From Petunia secreta (Eukaryota > Streptophyta > Magnoliopsida > Solanales > Solanaceae): a stretch of DNA of 64,000 nucleotides. Made by a program: the position numbers and the translations under genes. The notes below the pieces were generated by a model. The model made no database searches. It was given only the letters and a program-made list of their open reading frames with translations, and was not told the origin of the DNA. Below, in pieces: positions 43,953 to 54,834 of this stretch. The stretch's first letter is position 1, and each line of letters starts with the position of its first letter. The stretch covers positions 6,076,001 through 6,140,000 of the forward strand of contig JARKIP010000033.1 in assembly GCA_029990175.1 (NCBI GenBank), given 5' to 3'.

Positions 43953-44914
43953 TGTTGCACATGGTGCACCTATGTAAGACATTAGGGGGAGGAGAGGTGA
44001 ATAGTATTCTTGCCCGATTTTTAAATCCTAAAACTTGCCTTTGAACTTTATCGCCTAACTTACAAAGAATCAGGTTCCTTGCAAGTTTTACCTATCTCTG
44101 AAACTAAACTTAATGCAGAAACGTAAATAACACAGAGATTTTTACGTGAAAAAATCTTTGCTCAAGGGATAAAAAATCACGACCCAAACTCTTGGGATTT
44201 CAACTCTTCCACTAAAGGAAAACCCGAGCAAGTTTTAGACTACAACGTAATGTAATCAAGGAACTAGAACTCCCTAGTACCTAGAACCTTCCAAGTCACA
44301 CGTTAGCTGGTAAGGTTAACTCTACTTCACCTCAAAGAGTAATCTCTACTATATGCTTCTAAACAAGCTGATAGATTACAACTCAATAGTCTATAACAAA
44401 TAACTAAGACAACAGACTTATCTATGAAACTGCTCCTTCACAAGGTTCTGCTGCTCAGCCTTTGTTCTTGCACACAAAGTCTCTCACAATCTGATTGTTC
44501 TTGATTTGCTTTGTTGAGATGTCTTTTGTGCGTAATGATTCTGGCCAAATTAACTTGTATATATAAGAGCTAGACTTAGCCGGATCCAACTAAGTTTAGA
44601 ATTTCTTTTCCACTTTGGAATCAGTATTAAACAAGGTTACCCATATTTCCTTATTTAAACCCTAAGTTAATTTGCCTTTAGTTTCCAATCCGTTTTAGTT
44701 TAGGAACCGCGTCCTTTTCAGCACCGCTTCTTGCTTCTTTTTTTTTTTCCGGTAGGATTGGAACTTTGACTCCAGTTTTTCTCTCTCTCCTTCTTCTTCA
44801 ACTCTGTCTCGATTAATCCGTTGAACAGCTTAGTCTTCTTACTTCAACTGTGAACCTTTTCATGGTCCACTTAGCACCAGGTCCTTTGTCATCTTCAAAA
44901 CTCATCCTTCAACA
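43953..44914 (-). repeat. 3' LTR of element D
   Basis: It is 962 bp and matches 52997-53954. It contains the TATA copy at 44558-44565. Confidence 0.9.
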
Positions 44915-44930
44915 AATTCCCCCTTTTTGA
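44915..44930 (-). other. Polypurine tract of element D
   Basis: Minus-strand tcaaaaagggggaatt directly precedes the 3' LTR. Confidence 0.8.
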
Positions 44931-45356
44931 TGATGACAAACAATGTTGTCTCACCAAGGGTTTATACGCTCAAGAACCTGGTAAAGTCAAACACTAACCA
45001 CGAACCAGGGTAATAATAGTTAGGAAAAAATAGGTCACAAACATATAATGAACTAACACTAACAACATCTAACTTCCCCCTTTTGGCATTATCGAAAAGT
45101 TTCATTGTTGTAAGAACCTGCTCAACTTAAATTAAGTCTAGTTGACTCTAGTACCAAAGGCAGAAAGCTAACCTTTTAAAAGTCAGGAACCTGTTTCAGA
45201 CAATAAATACTAGCAAGCAGGATATTTATATCATCATAAGTGCCAAACCGGCTTAAACATCCAAAACAACATTCAAACATTACAAACCAAAATATAAGAT
45301 TGTCTTAAAAACAGGCCATAAAAGGAACCAGGAAGGAACTAAGGAAAGGAAATGGT
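44931..45356 (-). other. 3' untranslated region of element D
   Basis: Between the env-like ORF and the polypurine tract. No feature is recognised. Confidence 0.4.
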
Positions 45357-47345
45357 TCAGAATTGGGAAATATAAGGGATGTTAAAGTAAGCAAGCAACA
45401 ACGCAAGGCGACGCGAGTTTCCTTCTCGTTCACGCTCCAGCTCCGCATCCAGCCTAGTATTTTCAGCATTCATCCAGGCCAGCTCATCATTTTGCCTTTC
45501 AAGCTGCCTCTTGAACCCCTCAATCCTTCTATCCGTTCTAACTTTCCTCCTTTCCTTCACATCTTCCTCCACATGCTCTGGTTCATCAGCAGGTCCACCA
45601 TCCAACACATAGTCACAAGATTTTAGAATGTTCCTCCCAAACAAGTCACTATGGTCTGGCTCCGTCCACTTACCAACAGGCACCCCAAAGAAATCAAATA
45701 CCTTACCCAGAAGAAACCCATAGACTAGCGCAAGTTTACCCAACCCCATGTCAGCTACCCTGCCAATGTGCTTGATCATCAATTCAAGCAGATTAATACG
45801 AACCTCACGATCTAGCAAGTCCATATAGGTCATATCCAGAAAGTTTGCCTCACTCCTCCTTTCCGACCTCTGCAACAGGTTCTTCAGCACAAATTCGAAT
45901 AGCAACTGGTATAAGGGTTGCATTGCCTTCTTCTTAACTTGTGTAGCCCTTGCCAGTCTAGGTCTTCCTGCAAATTTTTAGGTCACCTCCAAAGCAGACA
46001 CACCATCTCCTCTAACCGGCCATGAGTTCCTCATGTACTCGCTGTAGCCCTGAGAAGGAACACCCAAACTCTTACCAAGCTCCATACTATCAAACTGTAT
46101 CACCAGCCCCTTGACTATGGTTGTCACAATTCCTTCACTCACTTTGCAATTCGAGTAAAATTCCCGAACCTCTTGCTCTCTCAGCAGTCTAGTACGATCA
46201 CTGAACAGATTCAACCAACCCTGATCTTTCAACTTATCACCAAGTTAAGTCATCCCTTCCAGCTCCAGGTCGGTTAGAATTTTACCCTTCACTAATGGTA
46301 ACCCTCTAAAGTAGGCCACCCTCCTTTTCTTGTCTTCCTTGTCATCACCAATCACTAACTTTGTTTTGGAACCTCTTCTACAAACCTCAGGTTCCTCCAC
46401 AATCCTTTCCTGCTGCTCTCGAACAGAACCACGAGTCGCATGTCTCCTCACATGACTCACTATTTTTCTACTACTTTCTCCCATACCCTCAGCATCACCA
46501 GAACTTCCAATTTTAGAACTCCCTACAAATTCTCCTCCCTTTACCAACCTTCTTTTCTTCACAGTTTGTTTTCGTTCTTGAACCACATGCCTCTTTCCTA
46601 ATCTCCTCTATTCCCTCACCACCACAACATCAACTCTCACTGGAGAAACCTTCACTAGCTTGAGGAGTAGGATTGGCCTCAGGAAACACAGTATTCAAAG
46701 GTTTAGTATACGCTACACCTTCTACATTCTCTTCCACATAATCATCAATATCTCTCAGATCTGCATCATCACCTGCCACAGAACCAGAGAATGAACCAGG
46801 TTCTTTCTCAGGTTCCTTGGTAGGCTCAGCAGACTTTTCCTTTCCCTTGTCACTAATGGTCTTTTCTACCACAGGAACAAGTTCCTCGATAGTGTTCTCA
46901 GTTTCTTTTACAACTACTTCAACCTCTGTATCTACGACCTTTTCAAGATTTTCTACGACTACCTTCTCCTTCTCACCTACTTCAGTCGCAACAGGCTCTT
47001 CTAAAACTACAGGCTCTGAAGGTAAACTAGTATCGATAATAACAGTACCAGTAGGAGAACTAGGGTTTACCTTTTCAGTTTCTTGAACATTTTCTTGAAC
47101 CGTTTCAATGACCCCTTCATCCGTACCAGCAACTGGAACACTTTCCCCCTTACTAGTTGCTTCATCCAACTTCTTCTGCCTTAATTGAGCGAACTTTTTC
47201 GCCACAGCTACGGAGCGACTTGCAGCTAGTTTCTTTGCCTTTTGATTTAGTTTCGAAATTTTTGGTTTAGGAGATGAAGGTTGTGAAACAATTTTGGAAC
47301 TGGTCGATATTTTTTTTAGAGTGTTGTGTTTTTAGAGAGAGAAGA
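45357..47345 (-). pseudogene. Element D env-like third ORF
   Basis: Read on the minus strand: an N-terminal basic part (KLNQKAKKLAASRSVAV, about 47270-47210, with no ATG left), then 47205-46630, rich in Glu, Val and Pro and ending SEGFSSES. A frame change follows at about 46600. Then 46586-46245, 46232-45978 and 45923-45357 lie in one frame, separated by single stops. The last part is globular and then a coiled coil (about 45560-45400, RQNDELAWMNAENTRL). In Sireviruses an ORF with such a layout follows pol and has been called env-like; no signal peptide or clear membrane segment can be seen here, so the envelope role is not supported by this copy. Confidence 0.7.
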
Positions 47346-47966
47346 AAAAGTTTTTGAGAGAGTTTTTCTTTTACACCGATAGAAACAATGTTTCTTGATC
47401 ATTTAGTGGAATAGGAAAGGGTATGGGCGTATCGGGAAGGGGAAACGGTTGATGGGATGTGAAAAAGTTGTTTATACATAATGACGCATGGGAGCTCATG
47501 CCAGTGGTTCAAAGAATTTGAATTTTAAAAGCTTACAGCTAATCAGCCGCCAAGTGAGGGTGATTGGTAACAATTAGGCCACGTAAGACTAAAATTATAT
47601 TCAGTAAGTAACATAGAATGTGTACCTGAATGTCCATGCACTAGTTTCTTCAATACTATCCTTTATTTCAAAAATTTGCCAGTATCTAAGTCATGAAAAC
47701 AGGTTCCAGACAGGTCAGCAAGCAAAAAAATTAAGTTTCATATTTAGAATCAACTAAACAAAGTTAAGCTAGGTAAAACAAGGAAACTTCACTAGCCAAT
47801 CATTGGGAGAACCAGGTGCTGGCTCATTCACTGTATCTTGGTCATCCCTAGCTCAAGCCTGTTCTTTTCAAATCGTACCCTGTTCAATGCCTTAGTGAAG
47901 ATATCAGCAACTTGGTCTTCAGTCCTGCAAAATTCATAGGTATTAGGCCTTTCTCAACATTGTCCC
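47346..47966 (-). other. Spacer between pol and env-like ORF of element D
   Basis: AT-rich with decayed RNase H-end sequence near 47967-47850 (out-of-frame continuation of pol). No other gene is seen. Confidence 0.4.
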
Positions 47967-50900
47967 TTAGAAAGTGATGCCTAATATCAATGTGCTTTGT
48001 TCTCTTGTGCTGGACCGGGTTATTGGCAATATTTCTGCACTGGTATTGTCACAAAAAATTGGAACTGGTCCACACTTGATTCCAAAGTCCTCCAACTGCT
48101 GCTTGATCCATAATAACTGTGAACAGCATAAAGCAGCTGCTACATATTTAGCTTCAGCTGTGGATAATGCCACTGAGTTTTGCTTCTTTGTAGCCCATGA
48201 AACTAAACAAGGACCTAGGAAGTGTGCCATCCCAGATGTACTTTTCCTATCAAACAAGTGACCAGCATAGTCAGAATCAGCATACCCAACTAGATCTAAA
48301 CTTCCACCTTTTGGGTACCATAATCTAAGATCCTGAGTTCCTTTCAAATATCTCAAGATTCTCTTGACTGCAGTTAAGTATGGCTCCTTTGGTTTTGACT
48401 GGAACCTTGCACACAACCCCACACTATAAAAAATGTCTGGACGACTTGCAGTTAAATATAGTAAAGAACCAATCATTCCTCTGTATTTAGTTTCATCAAT
48501 TGAAGCACCAGTTTCATCCAGATTTATTTTTGTTCCAGGAGCAATGGGTGTGTTCATATCTTTAGTAGACTTCATATCATACTTCCTTAAAAGCTCTTTG
48601 ATGTACTTCTGCTGATGGATCATTGTGCCTTCCTGAGTTTGCTTGATTTGTAAGCCTAAGAAGAAATTTAGCTCACCCATCATAGTCATCTCAAATTCAC
48701 TTCCCATCAGGTCGGCAAACTCCTTGCAAAGGTTCTCAGAAGTAGCTCCAAAGATGATGTCGTCTACATACACTTGAACAATCAGCAGGTCCTTGGCTTT
48801 CTTCCTTAAAAATAAAGTATTGTCTATTTTACCTCTTGTAAGACCATTCTTCAATAAGAACCCAGACAATCTTTCATACCAAGCCCTAGGAGCCTGTTTC
48901 AATCCATATAGTGACTTGTCAAGTTTGTAGACATGATCAGGAAACTCTGTACTTTCAAAGCTAGGTGGTTGAACCACATACAACTCTTCATTCAAATAAC
49001 CATTAAGGAATGCACTCTTCTCCTCCATTTGATACAGCCTAAACTCTATGTAAGCTGCAAAGGCAATTAGCATTCTAATGGCTTCCATTCTAGCAACAGG
49101 TGCATATATTTCATCATAATCGATTCCTTTTTCTTGACTATAACCTTGAACCACCAGTCTTGCCTTGTTCATTGTTACTATGCCATGTTCATCCAGCTCG
49201 TTTCTAAACACCCATTTAGTACGAATGATGGACTTGTCTGCTGGTCGAGGGACCAGGTGCCATACTTTACTTCGTTCAAACTGATGAAGTTTCTTTTGCA
49301 TAGCAATCACCCAATCTGGATCATAAAGTGTTTCACGTACATTCTTAGGTTCAATTGAGGACAGAAACGAAAAGAATGCACAGAAGTTCTTTAAAGCTCT
49401 TCTAGTAACAACTCTAGTATTCAGATCAGACATGAGATTCTCTAGTAGATGAGAACTTTGATACTTCCAAGGTTTAGGTTGAATCTGCTGAATGGTGTTC
49501 CCAGGAGGAGCTGAGTCATCTAAGTCCTCTTCATTTTGCTCTTCAGTTCCCCCTGTCTGATTGCCTTCTAGTTCCCCCTGAGTTTGACCCTTATCGTCCT
49601 GATTATTTTTAACCCCATTCAAATTCTCAGGGTCTTCAGCAGGTTCATCTCTTGAAAGACCAATCTCCTGATTATCATCTTCTTGTCTGTTTGTAACAAT
49701 TTCAGATTCATCAAATACCACATGCACACTTTCTTCTACAGTCATGGTCCTCTTGCTGATCACTTTATATGCTTTACATTGTGAAGAATATCCCAAGAAT
49801 ATGGCTTCATCACTTCTAGCATCAAACTTCCCTAGAGGTTCTTTCCCGTTGTTATGCACGAAACACTTGCACCCAAAAGCTCTGAGATGTGCAATATTAG
49901 GTTTCATGCCTCTAATCAGCTCATAGGGAGTTTTCTCTCACAAAGGACGGATAGAACAGTGATTCAGCAAGTAGCAAGCGGTGTTAACAGCTTCAGCCTA
50001 AAAACTCTTTGATAGACCGCTTGACAACAACATAGTTCTAGCCATGTCCTCTAAGGACCTGTTCTTTCTTTCCACTACACCATTTTGCTGAGGGGTCCTT
50101 GGTGCAGAGAAGTTGTGATCCACACCATATTTATTACAATATTCTACAAACTTCGCATTCTCAAACTCGGTTCCATGGTCAGATCTTATGCTTACAAGTT
50201 GAAGCCCCAGTTTCTTCTGATAGACTCTGACCCAGTTCTCGAACATATCATATGCTTCATCTTTAGATCTGAGGAACAAGGTCCACGTGTATCTGGAGTA
50301 GTCATCAACAATTACCATTACGAACATCTTAAGTCCTCTGCTCCTTACCCTCATTGGTCCACACAAGTCCATGTGAACCAGCTAAAGTGGTTTAGACGTA
50401 CTAACCACTTTCTTTGACTTGAATGAAGATCTTACATGTTTCCCTCTCACACAAGCATCACAAATCTTGATTTCATTGAACCTCTTGCTTGGCATTCCAC
50501 GAACCAGGTCCTTTGACACCAATTTATTCAATTGAGTCAAGCTTGCATGTCCTAGTCTCTTGTGCGACAATTGACTATCATTCTCCAGCACATTCAGACA
50601 AGTCAAATTATTCTCAGGAAGATAACCTAATGTTTCTTTGTACACATTATTGGCTCGTTTCCCTTCCATTATTACTTCACCAGTCTGCAGGTTCTTTACA
50701 GTGCAACCTACAGATGTGAAACTCACTGAATTTCCTCTATCACATAGTTGGGAAATACTTAGAAGATTATGCCTCAATCCATCCACACATAGTACATTTT
50801 CAATAGCATGATCGAGGAATCTCCCAACTTTTCCAATACCAACAATTTCACCACTCTTGCCTCCTCCAAAAGCGACACTACCCCCTTGAAATGCTGCGAG

Positions 50901-51029
50901 TGAGAGAAAGTTTCTTCTATCTCCTGTCATGTGCCTGGAACACCCACTATCAAGAATCCAGCTTGGGTTGTTCCATCTCACTCCAGCCTGCAAAAGAAAA
51001 TCAAGGGTTAGTAATAGGAACCCAGACAA
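47967..51029 (-). pseudogene. Element D pol (protease, integrase, RT, RNase H), three nonsense codons
   Basis: One minus-strand frame holds the whole polyprotein. Protease: WILDSGCSRHMTGD (about 50960). GAG-pre-integrase: LSHKRLGHASLTQLNKL. Integrase: MDLCGPMRVRS, IRSDHGTEFENAKF and PQQNGVVERKNRSL (D, D and E visible). RT: WVFRNELDEHGIV, KARLVVQGYSQEKGIDY, YGLKQAPRAWYERL and VYVDDIIFGAT (YVDD intact). RNase H: GYADSDYAGHLFDRKSTSG and ALSTAEAKYVAAA. Stops lie at about 50382, 49998 and 49940, and a frame change near 48030 scrambles the last residues. It is the best preserved Copia pol in the window. Confidence 0.9.
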
Positions 51030-51073
51030 GCTTGGGTCCCTTTTTATTATCGAATGGATGAATTAAATCTTTT

Positions 51074-52002
51074 CTAGCCCAATAAGGTAAAACTGATTTT
51101 TTTATTCTTTTTCACTGCTCCTTTTGCAACATTGCATCCATTCTTGATATGTCCAATCTTACCACACATGAAGCAGAGTTTGTTGCAAGGAAGTCCTACA
51201 TATTTACTATTAGGGTTCCAAGCAGGTAAAGGTTTTCTATGTCCTAATCCAGTTTTACCTCTATTATGATTTTCATGAAACCAATTCAAAGCTTCAGAAG
51301 ACTTGTTCCATTTAGTGAGTCTGGTGAGCTCAAGGTTAGCTTTTTCAACCTTTTCCTGAAGAATCCGGTTCTTCTCAGTTTCCTGATGTAGAACCTGGTT
51401 TTTCTTTTTAAGCTCAGCTTCAAGGTTGATTTGAGCCTCACTAACTCCTTGCTTACCAGACACTTCTTTCAATTTTTGATTTTCAAGTTCGAATGTAGAA
51501 ACTAGCTTCTTCTCACAAAGCACATGTTCCTTTAATTGAAGACTTTCTAATTCAAGGGCAAAGACTTTCTGAATTAGTTCAAAAACTTGAGCTTCACTAA
51601 CAATTAATTCCTTTTTAAGATCAAATTTAGTTTTTTCCAAGTTTTTATTTTTCATTAAAAAATGAGACACAACTAACATTAGTTGGTCCTTCTCAGAAAG
51701 TGCTAGTTCCTTCTGAGACCTCTAATTTTCAATCTCTTCAATTGAAGTCAGGGTAAGCAAATTCAATTCCCTAAGGAGCAAGTATGAAGTCTAGTTTTTA
51801 GTTCATCGAGACTTACCTCAGGTGTATCATCATTGGAAGGTTCATTATCAGCCATCAGTGCCAATGGAGAGTCATCTTCTGGTTCTTCTTCTTCTTCATC
51901 AGTTTCACTTTCAGAAGGTCCCCGTGTTGCATAGAAAGCATCTTTCTTCTTTTTCCTTAATGCTCTGAAGTTGGGAGGACATTTGGTCTTCTTTGATTCA
52001 TT
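51074..52002 (-). pseudogene. Element D gag, C-terminal coiled coil and second zinc knuckle
   Basis: Minus-strand 51679-51074 is a long coiled coil (KELIVSEAQVFELIQKVFAL..., about 130 residues), then KWNKSSEALNWFHE and a CCHC knuckle CFMCGKIGHIKNGC. Upstream, 51990-51800, is an acidic stretch (Glu-rich, then ALMADNEPSNDD) in another frame. It is the continuation of gag after a stop at 52003. Confidence 0.75.
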
Positions 52003-52937
52003 CTACTTTGTAACTCCAGACCTTTTCCACTCAATATCCCACAATGGGCAGTCCTTTATAGCATGATCCTTCTTGTTACACTTAAAACACCCTGAGTAGT
52101 CGGGATTTTCAATTATGTTGTTCTTGGCAGGAGTGGCTCTGGTTCTTCTTCTGTCAAAACTTAAGGACTTTCGAACTGCATTGACTAAAGCCATCTCATG
52201 CTCAGACACTTCATACTTAGAACCTCCAGTTGCCTCTAGAGCTAGGTTCTTCTCCTTCTTGGGTTCCACCTTCATCCTTGATTGTTTCATTAGCTCATGG
52301 GTTTTCAGACTACCAACGAGTTCATCTAGTTCAATCTTGTCCAGTTCCTTTGACTCTATGATAGCTGTAACCTTTGACTCCCATGAATCAGGTAAAATCC
52401 TGATGACCTTTTCTACTAAGTCTTCATTGGTCAGAACCATACCTAGTGACTTCATCTCGTTTGTTATGATTGTGAACCTGGTCATCATGAAGATAGACTC
52501 AGATTCACCCATAGCAAACAACTCGAACTTTGTTTTCAGCATCTGGATCCTTGACTTCTTTACACGTGAAGTTCCTTCATGAGCAATTTGTAGAGCATCC
52601 CAAATTTCTTTGGCAGTCTTGTATGAAGAAACTCTGTTGTATTCATCAGGACCGAGTCCACATATAATGAGCCTCTTAGCTTTCACATTCTTCTCAACCA
52701 TCTTAAAATCAGCATCAATATACTCAGATATCTCTTTGGGAACAGTTTGCTGATTGGGTGGCTGTCCAACAGTTTTGCTTGGAATAAGAGGTCCATCCTT
52801 GGTAATGATCCATAGCTGGAAGTCTTCAGCTTGAATAAAGTCTTCCATTCTGCCTTTCCACCATCCATAGTATTGGCCATTGAATTGAGGTGGCCTGTGA
52901 CAGATTGTCCTTCAGTAATTATCGGTGGTGCACTCAT
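52003..52937 (-). pseudogene. Element D gag, N-terminal and capsid part
   Basis: The start is ATG 52937 (MSAPPIITEGQSVTG). A one-base frame change at about 52850-52880 puts the rest in the frame 52848-52003. This reads MEDFIQAEDFQLWIIT, a UBN2-type gag core (AKEIWDALQIAHEGT, LKTKFELFAMGESES, LPDSWESKVTAI) and a zinc knuckle CFKCNKKDHAIKDC. Confidence 0.8.
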
Positions 52938-52982
52938 TGTTCAGATCCTTCTCAAGATGTTAAGCTTTCTTAGAGAGAATCT

Positions 52983-52994
52983 GCTCTGATACCA
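52983..52994 (-). other. Primer binding site of element D
   Basis: Minus-strand tggtatcagagc lies two bases after the LTR. Confidence 0.9.
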
Positions 52995-52996
52995 CT

Positions 52997-53954
52997 TGTT
53001 GCACTTGGTTCACCTATGTAAGACACTTGGGGGGGGGGGGAGGTGAATAGTGTCCTTGCCCGATTTTAAATCCTAAAACTTGCCATTGAACTTTATCGCC
53101 TAAATTACAAAGCACCAGGTTCCTTGCAAGTTTCACTTATCTATGAAACTAAACTTAATGCGGAAACGTAAATAACACAGAGATTTTTGCGTGGAAAAAT
53201 CCTTGCTCAAGGGATAAAAAACCACGACCCAAACTCTTGGGATTTCAACTCTTCCACTAAAGGAAAACCCGAGCAAGTTTTAGACTACAACGTAATATAA
53301 TCAAGGAACTAGAACCCCCTAGTACCTAGAACCTTCCAAGCCACACGTTAGCTGGTAAGGTTAACTCTGCTTCACCTCAAAGATTAATCTCTACTATATG
53401 CTGCTAAACAAGCTGATAGATTACAACTCAATAGCCTATAACAAATAACTAAGACAACAGACTTATCTATGAAACTGCTCCTTCACAAGGTTCCGCTGCT
53501 CAGCCTTTGTCCTTGCACACAGTCTCTGACGATCTGATTGTTCTTGATTTGATCTGTTGAGATGTCTTTTGTGCGTAATGATTCTGGCCAAATTAACTTG
53601 TATATATAGGAGCTAGTGTTAGCCGGATCCAACTAAGTTTAGAATTTCTTTTCCACTTTGGGATTAGTATTAAACAAGGTTACCCATATTTCCTTATTTA
53701 AACCCTAAATTAATTTGCCTTTAGTTTCCAATCCTTTTTCGTTTAGGAACCGTGTCCTTTTCAGCACCGCTTCTTGCTTCTTCTTTTTCCGGTAGGATTG
53801 GAACTTTGATTCCAGCTGTTCTCTTTCTCCTTCTTCTTCAACTCTGACTCGATTAATCCGTTGAACAGCTTAGTCTTCTCACTTTAACTGTGAACCTTTT
53901 CATGGTCCATTTAGCACCAGTTTCTTTGTCATCTTCAAAACTCATCCTTCAACA
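52997..53954 (-). repeat. 5' LTR of element D
   Basis: It is 958 bp. A G-run at about 53031-53040 differs in length from the other LTR. Transcription is expected leftward from a TATA box at 53601-53608. Confidence 0.9.
53601..53608 (-). promoter_or_regulatory. TATA box in element D's 5' LTR
   Basis: TATATATA stands in the context ctcctatatatacaag on the minus strand and is kept in the 3' LTR. Confidence 0.5.
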
Positions 53955-54089
53955 TGACAGTTTTAAGTTATCTAACGTATCATCCCTTATTTCAGAGAGG
54001 AGGCTGAGTTTAGAGGTTTTATATTTCATGGTAATTGTTGGCATGTTGTTTGCTCTCTCTATGCTTTTATGGTTGATGTTGCTTGTTAT

Positions 54090-54260
54090 CTCATTTTACA
54101 CTTGTCATTCTCATGCCATTTGTTCATGAGTTTAGGAAAAATCATGTTCTAGTCCCATGATTTTGAGACAAAACTAGATACTTGTCTATGGCTTAACATG
54201 TACAATGACACATGTGGCATACTTGTAAATCTTTTGAAATACCATTAATAATATTCCACA
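54090..54260 (-). repeat. Truncated 3' LTR remnant of element E
   Basis: This matches 59082-59254 over about 170 bp in the same orientation. On the minus strand both begin tgtgg(a/c)atattattaatgg. The two copies flank the Copia remnant. Left of 54090 the similarity stops, so the copy is cut. Confidence 0.55.
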
Positions 54261-54834
54261 GTCACACACATATTTCAAAAAATTTGATGAATAAAGAGGT
54301 AAGGAACATGAGTGTAAAACTTGATGGATTTGGATGGTCCAAATGCAATAGATTTTGATATCTTCTGGACTATAAACCAAACTTAGACCGATAAAACTTG
54401 ACTCACTGAATTACTGGTGAAATATAATATTTTTATGAACCAATAATTCTTGTTGTAAGCCAGAGGTCTTACCAGTCACATTTTGATCCCCATACTTTTG
54501 ATGTTCAATCCGGTTTTGCACGAATAAGCCATGCGCATGCTTGGTTATTCATGAGAGCTCTATATATTTGGCTAGAATCTCGTAGGAGCGGCCTAATCCA
54601 CTCTCATATAGGTGAATTTATCAAGTGTACACTACTTTAAATACACCATCCATAAAGACTATTAATTCATTAAGAATTATAACTCAGCCTCCCAATTAGT
54701 AGTAGTTAAGCACTGACATTATAGTGCTTCAGTATCAATATCGACTTGTTATTACTTATATGGACCTACTTCATGGGATCCCCAATCACATAGGTTGGGT
54801 TAGCATGTTTATTGACAATCATATTAGCCTTAAC
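54261..54834 (-). other. 3' untranslated region of element E
   Basis: Non-coding. On the minus strand it carries phrases usual after Copia RNase H (acccaacctatgtgattgg; ttgataaattcacctatatg). No clear polypurine tract is seen before the LTR remnant. Confidence 0.45.

Larger units (their letters stand above)
43953..53954 (-). mobile_element. Element D: Sirevirus-type Ty1/Copia element
   Basis: This is a structurally complete minus-strand element of 10002 bp. The LTRs (962 and 958 bp) begin and end TGTTG...CAACA on the plus strand, with perfect target duplication TGACA (43948-43952 and 53955-53959). The PBS is of the initiator-Met type. Order on the minus strand: gag with a long coiled-coil extension, protease, integrase, RT, RNase H, then a long env-like ORF. 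A long gag and an env-like third ORF are known traits of the Sirevirus genus. LTR similarity is roughly 94% by eye. Confidence 0.9.

Noticed and set aside
46817..47086. Ser/Thr/Phe-rich plus-strand ORF
   Set aside because: It is the antisense shadow of the acidic part of element D's env-like ORF.
53955..54089. Exon-like segment after ...cttatttcag next to element D
   Set aside because: An acceptor-like site is followed by a short open stretch, but no protein similarity, no donor and no neighbouring exons are seen.
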